Shown here: positions 1 through 10,400 of the stretch, piece after piece | Numbering within the stretch: position 1 is the stretch's first letter | Layout: each line of letters starts with the position of its first letter | NCBI GenBank assembly: GCA_028565635.1 | Contig: JAOXYB010021404.1 | Location: forward strand, 1 to 17,240 | Length of the DNA stretch: 17,240 nucleotides | Reading direction: 5' to 3' | Source: Phoronis ovalis | Taxonomy: Eukaryota; Phoronida; Phoronidae | The notes under the pieces: model-generated | What the model was told of the DNA's origin: nothing | The model's database searches: none | The model's input: only the letters and a program-made list of their open reading frames with translations | Position numbers and translations under genes: made by a program

Positions 1-85
1 TAAGCCCTTTAAACCATTTGGAGATTACATTTTAAATGAGTTATACTGCTCATTGTTTTCAATGAGATTATGTTCTTTAATAACC

Positions 86-431
86 GACTTCAGTCCTACC
101 TAACCAGCGTAGACTCAAACTGTCCATATGTACTCGCGAACCAGTTTCCTACTATTCAAACCTTTTTTCCCGGTTTCGCACCGAAATCCCTGCTACTCAA
201 ACCAACATTTCCTCATGTTTGCACAAGTTATCAGGACCTCGAACAGCAGGTTCGAGTCTCTGAAAATCTGTTCGAGTTCCTGACAACTTGTACGAGTCCG
301 TGGAAATGACGGTTCCAGTAGCAGGAATTTCTGTGCGAAACCCGGACAAAGGGCTAGCATGGTAGGAAACAGGTTCGCGAGTGCGGATCGGCAGTTGAAG
401 TCTACGCTCGTTAGGTATAGGCCTGAACTCT
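86..431. repeat. Imperfect fold-back (inverted-repeat) element of about 345 bp
   Basis: The two halves are near reverse complements about a centre near 257. GCGTAGACT at 107-115 matches AGTCTACGC at 399-407, and about 24 nt at 222-245 pair with 268-291. The outer ends GACTTCAG (86-93) and CTGAACTC (423-430) also pair with one mismatch. The block is visibly GC-richer than its surroundings. I see no clear target-site duplication and no transposase, so a non-autonomous fold-back or MITE-like element is the simplest reading. A 79-codon open frame at 70-309 runs through one arm and the centre and is not a gene. Confidence 0.8.
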
Positions 432-662
432 AAAGGACACTATTTATATTAATGCAGTTCAACTTTAATTAATATTGGTGAACAAACTTAAATAAAATTC
501 AAAATGTTACACTGTGTTAGCTTTAAATATTAAAAAATGTTGATCACATATCGTTTTGATTTGTGAACTTGCAATATATATCAACATTTATTTAAAAAAC
601 TAATAATAGTTGTGTAAGATTATACGGTTTAGGGATTTAAAGTTTGCGTCAAGACAAATTTG
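432..662. other. AT-rich spacer, no feature seen
   Basis: Low-complexity AT-rich sequence between the fold-back element and the transposon relic. No open frame, RNA gene or splice unit is recognisable. It is probably part of the upstream intron of the phosphodiesterase gene. Confidence 0.5.
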
Positions 663-3115
663 TCATTTTCCACTCTCCAACATGTTATCTTGGTTTGCAT
701 TTTCACATTCTTCTCTATGATGTGCCCACGAACATAGATCTGTACATTTTAAGTTGCTTTTCATGCATTTGTACTGCTTTGAAGAACATTTACTTTTCTG
801 ACATCCACAGTTGACTAGATCAATAGTGACTCTTAGGAGCTGGCTCAGGCGATGTGAGTACTCGAATTAGTGAACCGTCTGCCATCCATAATTTACTGGA
901 TCAAGCTCAATTTTGTCCAAGTTCCAGATGTATGCCTGTACTTGAGCCTGGAGTAAAGCTTGGTGCAGGGCAGTCTCAGTAGCTGACAGCTTTTCAGATT
1001 ACGCTTGCTTTTTTTTGAACTGGAACCATCTTAGTTCCCCGACACTATAATTCTTGGCTTGTGAATGATAGCTATCACATACTAAATGTAACAATGCCGC
1101 ACTTGTTTGTTCAGGTAAAAAGTCACTTATACCCAACTGTCACATTATTTCTAATATGGATGGAGGGACTGTTGCAGCACTATCCATCAAGTTGATTTTC
1201 GTTTACCAATGAGTATCCCCGTGACATCTGCTTTAGTTAATGCTTGAAAGCCTGGCAGAGCATTTGCTATTTGTCCACCCAGTGAAATATATAGTAGCTA
1301 CATCTTTATGCGATGATGTTTTTCGCCTGTTCCTGTGATGATTGTGATGTTGTTGGGACGTGAAGAGAAATGCCTCAACATTAGCATAAAAACATTTGTA
1401 TCAGATGAAAATATGTCTAAAGATGATAAATTGTCTCTTGCGCTGACTTTAAAAGCATTGAGAACCATTTAGTGTCCTCTTCTCGAAAACTGCCAATATG
1501 GTTAACGTCATTACAATATGACTGGCTGCAGGTTGATTTCTCCATGCTATTACCATGCTTTTGATGTTCAAATCTGAAGCATGGAATAGCATTTATTGTG
1601 AGAGATATAGTTTTAGTTCACACTTGGAATGTGCAGGTTAATATATAGGCCTTTGGTGGTGATATTAATTGATGTTGTTTCGGTAATGTGATACTGTATG
1701 CTACAGGAGTCTATCCACCTGATTTGCTTTGTCTGTGAGTTGTTTTAGTGAGTTTTAAAATCATACCTGTCATACTTTTATATGTACTTCATCATATTTG
1801 CCTATATGCTTTTGCTCGTGGCACATTGTACGGTCTTGCAAAAATACTCCTGTTTTCCTTCAGCTCAGTAGTACTTTCCCCGCTTCTTATTAATCTTTTT
1901 ACTAATGGCAGCCAACAACTTTTAAGTTTTGTTTCTTCACTGGGGCTCAAATATTTAAATTACTTGTGTATTGGTAATTCTCTGTCAACATATTCCTGGT
2001 TCTTGTCTAGTCCAACTTCGTTTCTTTTGCAAATGCCTGTTTCACTTAATCAAGCATAACTGTTTTTGTTTCAAGATTCAGATTGAATGGGATGATAACG
2101 AAATGGTGAAATAGTGTCGGTCAGTCTTTATCATTATTTTCTTGCCTTCATCGTGCTGCATTGCACAATTGATGATGCGAAGGACCAAACGCAGCACCTG
2201 TCATTTCGCACTAATGTTTAAAGTGATAACAATATTAAGGACACCAGCAACTTTCATAGCACGATTCATTCGCACCTGCTCGCATGGTCTGAATCACCTC
2301 CTAGTACGCAAAATGGAACGTGGTTCTTGCTTACGACCCAATTATCAACCATGAATTCTCGTCATTCAGTTGGGTTATAGAATGTTGTTTCTTTCACACC
2401 AGCAAAGATAAGGGTTGAGTGGTATAATTCAACTTAATTGTCATGAGCGAAGAAGTAGGTCACAAAAATTTCTGTAGATTACAAATGCATAAGCCAGTTT
2501 CCAGTTTGTGAAGCTCTTACGTCATCCCTAAAACCATCTAAATATACTTGCACACTACATGGAATAGAAGGTTTTGCGATTCATGTTCATCAAATCTGGA
2601 CAAATCTCCTACAAAATCATGAACTCTGAAAGTGCATCCAATATTTTACAGCTAGATCCATCATCATACTGAGTATGCCTCGTTAACAGTTTATGACTTT
2701 TCAAGACATGTCTCATACAATTCTTGCTTAGTCTTGAAAGAAAGTTCGGAGTACAGCATGCATAATACCTACAGTGCTATATTATATGTGCTTCTTTTCC
2801 CCTCTTGACATGTTTCCCTTTAGAATCTACTTAACAGTAAGGGGCCATTCATGCTTGCTTCAATCCACAATCGTCAATTAATTGTTCTCAGCTTGGCCAT
2901 AGCCATATGAAGCACAATTTGTCTGAGAATGACAATGCTCAAATCATTCTTGCTCAGTTGTAGGTCTAGGGTCAACACAGTTTTTTTACCAGCTTCTACA
3001 ACTTTTGAGTTTATACCCTGACATTGATTTAAAGCAGCCAATAGTGTTTGCCATTCATCAGCAGGATATGTCTCATTGGTGGTGTTCTGTTTGCAGTACA
3101 GCCATTTCGTTTATG
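663..3115 (-). pseudogene. Decayed transposon-associated ORF with a C-terminal cysteine cluster
   Basis: Minus-strand translation gives a discontinuous protein broken by frameshifts and stops. In N-to-C order the pieces are: about 3115-2940, with ADEWQTLLAALNQCQ and KTVLTLDLQL; about 2266-2201, with NRAMKVAGVLNIVITL; about 1420-1140, with SSDTNVFMLML and then, after a frame change, NALPGFQALTKADVTG; and about 985-663, with ALHQALLQAQVQAYIWN, then DGSLIRVLTSPEPAP in another frame, then CGCQKSKCSSKQYKC and LKCTDLC before a stop at 665-663. The order and motifs match a long, multicopy, uncharacterised ORF family that I recall from many invertebrate and fish genomes, ending in a CXC-like cysteine cluster. 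I recognise the family only from memory and cannot name its transposon superfamily. With this many breaks it cannot encode a working protein. Plus-strand open frames at 1748-2059 and 2142-2354 are antisense shadows. Confidence 0.75.
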
Positions 3116-3432
3116 CAAATTAAGTAGTTAATTGTGACATTAATGTAAACTTTGTTCAACTCTCAGTAGTATTAAAAATAGCATATATGTCATTGTTTAG
3201 TAGAAATTATGAATTAAAAAGGGAAAATAAGTCAATTATTTATATCAAAATCAAAAAATCTTTATTTTTAGCAAATAATGCACTCAGTAACCCCAATAAA
3301 ATGTCATTTAGTACATGTTTGGTAGCTTATCTTATGGAAATGTCAAAGACAGCTGTTTTGTACAATTTTTATTTCTTTTGAAATTAAAATGCAACTGTAA
3401 GCTATTTTTTTCGATTAGTAGCACATATGCAC
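3116..3432. other. AT-rich stretch, nothing recognised
   Basis: The 64-codon plus-strand frame at 3187-3381 is AT-rich, low in complexity and resembles no known family. I see no splice-site-bounded exon here. The stretch may be the decayed 5' part of the adjacent element. Confidence 0.4.
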
Positions 3433-3585
3433 TTAATGACCCCTAAAAAGGGCCTCAGCAGGGGTTACCGGAGTGGCACCAAAGTTTTTCTTATACTTGA
3501 AGGCCCAATAAACAAGATTTCTTGGGTCGCTTGCTTTCATCAAAAAATTCTCACGGGAGCTAAAATGTGACCATTGGCCGCATGA
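3433..3585 (-). other. Short unexplained open frame, possibly a mobile-element fragment
   Basis: Fifty codons are open on the minus strand between a stop at 3588-3586 and the terminal TAA at 3435-3433, with an ATG at 3540-3538. The peptide has protein-like composition, with ASDPRNLVYWAFKYKKNF followed by TPVTPAEALFRGH, and is less AT-biased than its flanks. I do not recognise the family. It lies upstream, in the coding sense, of the minus-strand transposon relic and could belong to it or to another element. There is no sign that it is a host exon. Confidence 0.3.
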
Positions 3586-4289
3586 CTATATGTTACTATT
3601 TGAATAAATAGAGGTAATGACATAGAACCAGGGGGATTTTATCGGCAAGTGTGTGCTGACAAGTGAAGTATGTTTTTCAGAACTACGTGCTTATGATGGG
3701 GCATAGATTTCGGCCTCTGGTGTTCTGTTGGTACTATCATGGGAACTAATATGGCTGTCAGTCCACCATATTGGAAGTAGTCCAGGTCAAAATCAAGCAT
3801 TCCTGTATTTTGGCCTCTATATTTACCTTCAGATTTAAAATGATCTTTCTATATATCAAAGTTATCAAAATCTCGGCAAAAACACTTTTGATGACAGCGT
3901 AAGAAATGCCTAATTTTGAATTAGCAGTTAATCCACTTTCCAAGGTCATGCTTAAATACCAGCTATCCTACTACAGTCGCCCATCTATGGCCTTCTAGGC
4001 AACACTTTGTCTACAAATATTATAGATGCACCATAACATACTAGTATTGGACGTATGAGTTTGACCCGTATTTACTCTGTACCAAATATAAAACTGATCT
4101 AATAAAAACTGAAGCTATTATCGCAAAGACAAAGAAAGTTTTATGTACAAAAACGACAACATACAGCCTACAAGTATATGCTGTTACACTATGTGTATAA
4201 AAAGTTTGCTGTAAATGAATTTAGCCATATAAATTATCCAATCTTTTAGGAAATTCCAACTGTTCTATTTAGTTTTATTTTTATTTCAG
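3586..4289 (+). other. Upstream intron of the phosphodiesterase, 3' end
   Basis: No coding similarity is visible. The stretch ends in a strong acceptor: a T-rich tract leading to ATTTCAG at 4283-4289. No exon for the first metal-binding histidine region (HNWxHA type in class I PDEs) was found anywhere in 1-4289, so the intron probably starts before the window. Confidence 0.65.
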
Positions 4290-4496
4290 AGTCTGGCCTT
4301 ATTTGTGGCATGCTTGTGTCATGATTTAGATCACAGAGGAAAAACCAACTCTTTTATGGTTAAAAGTGCATCACCTTTAGCTGCTGTTTATTCTACATCA
4401 ACTATGGAACACCACCATTTTAATCAAACTGTGTCAATACTACAACAAGATGGACATAACATCTTCAAACATTTAACATCAGAAGAATATAAGCAG
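4290..4496 (+). CDS. PDE10A: PDE10 exon with HD metal-binding signature
   Basis: 207 nt, phase 0 to 0, 69 codons. The exon follows TTTCAG and ends CAG|GTTTTT, a weak donor. It begins [17 protein letters not shown]. The His-Asp pair of HDLDHRG supplies two of the four metal ligands, and the full class I signature [12 protein letters not shown] is present. It continues through [17 protein letters not shown] to HLTSEEYKQ. The next exon joins in frame, at the same point of the fold as in vertebrate PDE10A. Confidence 0.95.
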
Positions 4497-7400
4497 GTTT
4501 TTAATATCATTCTGTCTTTTTTTTGGGCCAATGCAATATATTAAGTAGAATTACCAAAGAATAGTGCAGGTACTATTATACAAAGTGACCTGAAATAAAT
4601 TGCCAAATTTAAAAATTTTATGTAATTTTTTATTTTTTTTAAGATATTTATTAACAAACCTGACAAAAGAAGGTAATTCATTCCAGTAGGAATTTTATGA
4701 CATTATTATATACAATTGCTGAAGAATGCTGAGTTTTAAGTTTTTAGTGAACTCTGTTTTGGGAAATTTAAGCAATAAATATTAATATTGATCTATTGCA
4801 CTGATAGTGTTTGTATTATGTAATCAAATATATTTTGATGATTTAATTTATTTTCGAGAAATGAAAAATAACCATTAATTTTGTTTTTGGAAAAATCCAA
4901 GATGGCCACCATTTTGGGCCCAGCTGTTCTTAAATTGTACTATTTTCAGCAAATAGACTAAATATGAATTAAAGTTGCATTACATGGTTTAGTCATAGCC
5001 ATATTTATGTTACATTTGAATTTAGAAAGAATTTGTCAAAATATATTAAAGAATTTTTAAATATTAAAATATGAAAACATATCATTTTCATTGACTTTTG
5101 AATATCTCGATAGTGTTAAAAAATGTGCAGTATTTATATGTAACCTTAAAGTCAAAAAATATTTTTTTCAAGAGAAATTATTCAAAATTGAAATATTAAA
5201 TTAAACCTATAAAACTACTAAAAGGGCAGGAAATGCATGTAATATTCTAAAACTTGAAATTTCACTACTTAACATGTGATATTGGGTGCAGTAAAAGAAT
5301 AACACTAAACTTAAATAGGTGACATTCATGAAGTTTAATAATGCAAAGAATATACAATAATTCCAATTCTTTGGTATATCGCTTTCTAATAGTTAACAGA
5401 AATTTTTCTAATCATGCTGATTTAAACTTAATGCACTTATTTTCTGCCACAGTGTATTACGGCTTCCAAACAATAAAGTTTTTTTCATCAGCAAATTTTG
5501 TCAAAAGTTTCTCAGAAAGTACTAGAAATGTTCATAAGGACCTGAAAAGGAAACTTTTGATTATGAAGGATGGTAGCCATCTTTGATCCAAGATGGCGGC
5601 CATATTATTTGATAACTCGAAAAGTACCGGACTGATTTCAACGAAACTTAGATTAAAATGCTAAGCGACAGTGTCAAAGATTGATGTATTTTTTTAAAGT
5701 TAATTCCGTTCATTTAGGAAAGGAGCTGAACCCATTTTCATTTGCAATCAAACACACAAGCATTTCAAGGATGCTTAATAATGTCTGAATGTCATACAGT
5801 GTACTTTGCATTTGATTCATGAAATATTAACATTGGCTTCTGCATTTTCTACATTTAGTGAATTAAGTTAGGAGGGGAGGGAGGAGGTCAACTGGTAACT
5901 TTCATAAAAATGTTAAAAAAAGAATTGAACTTTTAACACGGTCCCAACTAGGTTGTGTAGATGAAAAGTTTCAGGGAGAAATTTGGCAGCCATCTTGAAT
6001 CCAAAATGGCTACTATGTGTTGGAAGCCATATACTGTCGCTGTGCAACACTCAATCTACAGTAGTTATGATACAGTTACTGTTTTTATTATGATCAATTT
6101 CTGCAAGCAGAAATTTAGAATATTGCGATATACTTTTGAAATATTCCCATGCAGTTATGTACCACACTGCAACAGTTGAAACAAGGCAATTATTTATTAT
6201 AGTCGTATTAAATAGTAGTTATAAGTATCCAATTAGATGTGATTTTGAAAGATAATATTTCTGAATTTGTTTGCTCTGTTTTTTTAGATACTGGGGAAAA
6301 TTCGAGACTGCATTTTAGCAACAGATTTGGCTTTATTTTTTGGTAACCGTGCAAAGCTAAAAGAATTGCTGGAAAATAAAGAATACTCAGACAATATTGC
6401 AGACCACAGGTAAGTACATGTATGAGTGAAAACCTTGATGACGTACTAGCTATCATTTCTAATCTGTAAGATGTCTTCATTATTATTTGTTTACAATTGT
6501 TGCAAGTCCATTATGGTAAGTTGTCATGACCAAATTACAACAATACAAAGAATGACTTTCTATCATATGATTTACAGATAATTTTTTGTAGCAGAATTGT
6601 AATAAAAATCGCTGAGGTGGAAGCATTCTAAAAACCTATAAACTTTGTCCGCTGTTATATAACGTGACAGTAATGATATTGCGCAAAACTGTAACTTCCC
6701 TCCTCGTAGAAAACTTGTCCAAGCCATTGCTATGACAGCATGCGACTTGTGTGCTAGTATCAAGCCATGGGAGATTCAACGTAACACAGTTCAAGTCATT
6801 TTTGAAGAATTTTATGCACAGGTAGAATTCTTATGTGGCTAAGCATGCTAGAAGTTAGCAATCTTTGCAGTATTGTATTAATTGTTTAGTAAATGGGAGT
6901 TGCCTAGTTTGGATAGAATTGTCTGTGCATGTTACTGTGTATTCTGTATGACTTCTCTCAGCACTTCTGGCCATGTTGTGTAATTCTGTTTAGAATTATA
7001 GGATCAATACTAGAAACATTTTAATTTGCATGTGAAATCTGAAATTCCAAATCATTAGCTTAAAAAATAATCCACCCAAATAATGCACCTTGTTTACGTC
7101 TAGTATATATCAAATTCTAAATTCAACCACTTCAAAGGCTGCACATAGCGTCTGCTTTACGCAGTAAGTCTCAGTAAAAGCAGCAAAGCCTTTTACAGTA
7201 CCTATTACCCCCGGAAAAAACTAAAGGTTTTTTATGTTAATTAATTTGTTAAATGTATTTTTTAATTCTTTCTGATCCCTTAAATATCCTTGAAAATGCC
7301 CGAAGTATAATGCGCTAATAAATTTTTTAAACTTTGGGATTCTGTGGTGCATAATAATGTCTGTTATGTACTTGTCTGGTACTTCAATATGTTGATCCTC

Positions 7401-10400
7401 AGAATTCAATAACTCTCAGACAAACCTTTGTATCGATCATTATGTTATGTTAAATACTAGAGTATACAAGAACAAACAATGATAAGCAATGCTGCACAGG
7501 ACCTGTTTGGTGTTAGCTTCCTTTTATGCTAACTGTTAAAATTGCTCAGTACATGCATGTTTGCACAGTGACAGCATTCTTATTGTTTCAAGGCAATGAT
7601 CTTGATAGTTGCATGTTGTTTACTTTCGGTGTTTGTCTGTGTAGAGAAATGTTAATGCACCATTGCATGACTGCGGCTGACCTCTGTTCTATGTATAAAC
7701 CGTGGGACCTACAACGTAACTTAGTCAACATAATCATGGAGGAATTCTGGCAACAGGTTTGTTTTCACACTTTGTTTTATTGGGTGTTAAAAATCAGTGT
7801 AACATCTAATCTGTTTAAGATTATACTGGCTACCCTTTACCTGTTCATACAGTATGTGAATCTCAAAACACAGCTGTGTTGTACGTAGTTTATCTTGCTT
7901 TTATTGTTCTTAAAATATAATGCAGCCACTCATTCTGTTTAGTATTCTTAGCTATCTAAATGTCAGTCTGAAAAAATTAATCTGCCAGTGTTCAGTGCTT
8001 TCTCAACTAACGTCTGGGCTTATAACCATAGTCATTTGTTATTATATATTCCTTCCATTTAACAGAGATAAACCTTGATCCATCATCTACCAAGTCTAGT
8101 CTATTTCTAAATAGAGTTCTGAACAGGTGTACGTTGCCAGTGCCTGAGCTAGTTTTTTGCTTAGCGAACTAGGCAGGACAGAATGCATGTGATAGACCTA
8201 CAGCTACCCACTTAGTCCACTGTGATACCACTATTATTGTAAGTTGCAATTTGATTGGTGTCAAAACTTTCACAAAGACTTTATATATAAATAAGGGATT
8301 ATCTTTCTTCTTGCTTTTCGAGATAATAAACAAAAATTGACTATGGTAAAGTCCAGACATAGTTGAGGATGGCACAGAACATTAACGGATGGATTTGTTC
8401 AAACTGTCTAAATGTAACCTTTTCTTTCTTAAAAATATCAAATAAAGTGAAAATGGCAGGGTAAAGTAAATAAATCGAATATTTTCATAATTTTTAGCAA
8501 ATAGAAATGGATATTAAAATTTAAAAAATTGTTTTTGCAATTCAAATTGGAAGTCCTTTTGTTCTTAGCTCCAACCACTTTTCATGTTGCTTATGTTGAA
8601 AAAGAAATTGTAAAAACAAATATTTAAGTTATCTTAAATATAACAGTACTCATCCAGATGGAAATTCTGCAGGCCAGCTTGAATTTTATCATGGGGAAAT
8701 TACGAAACATAATCAGTTTCAATATCAAAAAAAAAGGTTAAAATGCTAAACAGAATGATTGCACTTATGGCATAACAAATCTTTAACATTTTGCTTTGAT
8801 TGTGCTTCTGCTGGTAAGTTGTGCAAGTTAGTAATGAAACTTTCCATCTTTAACAGAATATGTGTCACAGCTCCAGTTCCATTTTCTGTACTAGTCAATC
8901 TTTCCCTAATCTGTTAGATGGAATGATGTTGCATATACATTTCTCTAAGTAATTACATTTTGTAAAAATTACTAACACTTAATTCTTTTCCAGTGTACTT
9001 TATTAACAATTTTTTATCATTTTACTACTGAGATGTGTTATCAGATATTACATTTATTTAATTTTATTGCAGATACAGTATTAAACATTTTTTAAACAAA
9101 ATTTCTTAAATATATGTTAAAATTAAAGTACTCCATCACTCCCTTTTTGCTTATTCACACAGTCAATCAGTAATTATGAAGACACTTGCTATTGCTGACC
9201 TCACAATGGGTGATTGATGTAAACTATTTACCTTAATACACAGTTACACAATAGCATGAGATTATACTGCTGTTATTAATAGTACCTTAAACTATGAACA
9301 TAGGGTGATGAGGAAAAGAAGCAAGGCACTCAGCCAATAGCTATGATGGACCGGGATAAAGCTGATGAATTACCCCAAAGCCAGGTATAAAATTGCCATC
9401 TGTGAAAACAATAACCACAATAATAGAAATGATCCCAGACTCTTTCTACCACTCAATTAAAATATTGGTAGTGTAGGAAGTTCAGTTATTGAGCTACTTT
9501 TATGCTAGGATATATAAAACTCTAATTAGTTTTATGTTACAAGTGGCATGAGATTACACCATGTCTGGGATCTTTTCTGTTTGTTGAATGATATAAGCAT
9601 TGTTATACAGTGATACAATTTGCATACGGAATTAGTAATTACTATTCACTGCAATATAGTGCAATAAATTCAGTATGCAAATTGGCATGTCTTAAATTTT
9701 TGAAGAGTTACATTAAATTTCTAATTTATTGCTATGGTTACCAGGGTGATGAGGAAAAGCGCCAAGGTCAGAAACCAATGGCAATGATGGATCGTGATAA
9801 AGCTCATGAGTTGCCACAGCTGGAGGTATTCTTGGTGTTTGCGCAAACTTGAATGCATTTAACCCAGAGTATCAAAATTTAACGAAAGATTTTGGGTTAA
9901 ATCCTGGGGAGGTTACTTAAATATTCCCAGACGGGGTGCCATCCTTATGGGGTATGTGCCTATTTGGTAGCTTAAGTGTCAGTAAATTTTAGGTAAAATT
10001 AACCTTGGTAAAATGGTAGTTCAATAAATTTGTGTCACATTTCTCAGAAATACCATTTTGTCATTATTCAAGTTTTACAATTTTTGCAAAATTGCAAAAA
10101 TCCAGCTACTCATAAAATTTCGACAGGTAGTGTAACCACTCTTAATTAAGCAAAATGGTAGTGCAGTGTACCATATTTCTCAGTAAAATAGGTTGTTCAA
10201 GAGTCTCATGTTTTGATGTGTGGGCTGCACCCCCTCTATATATGTTTACAAGAGTAACTTCCCCGGGGGTTAAATGCACATGTAACACTGCTTGATTGGT
10301 TGTTATGCATATAATATTTTGGCTGTGTTAATGTGATGTTAAATTAACTAGAATATTGCATCAAACCTAACATAATGTACAAGAAAGTTTTAACATGTAA

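Larger units (their letters stand above)
4497..6287 (+). other. Intron with a dispersed palindromic repeat family
   Basis: 1,791 nt without coding similarity. It contains three imperfect palindromes built on CAAGATGGC (4897, 5568 and 5989) and a purine-rich tract near 5871-5888. Open frames at 5341-5586 and 5961-6179 are chance frames in AT-rich sequence and read through two of the palindromes. It ends with a TTTTTTAG acceptor at 6280-6287. Confidence 0.8.

Noticed and set aside
252-262. GGTTCGAGTCT resembles a tRNA B box, suggesting a tRNA or SINE
   Set aside because: No A box, cloverleaf or poly(A) tail is visible, and the TTCGAG motif recurs because of the fold-back structure.
1748-2059. 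103-codon plus-strand ORF with hydrophobic stretches
   Set aside because: It lies antisense within the decayed transposon relic; its hydrophobic composition is what AT/T-rich DNA gives by chance.
4305-4544. 79-codon ORF beginning at GTG as an independent gene
   Set aside because: It is the PDE exon 4290-4496 running into its intron; the acceptor and donor explain it better.
7526-7888. 120-codon plus-strand ORF that looks like a small gene
   Set aside because: Only 7645-7756 is PDE-like; the rest reads through both flanking introns. It is exon A2 in an open frame.
9385-9744. Steric hindrance as the reason B1 and B2 cannot be spliced together
   Set aside because: The intron is 360 nt, long enough for normal splicing; mutual exclusion, if real, needs another mechanism.
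9610-9852. 80-codon plus-strand ORF
   Set aside because: It begins in intron sequence and contains exon B2; the residues after 9825 are intronic.
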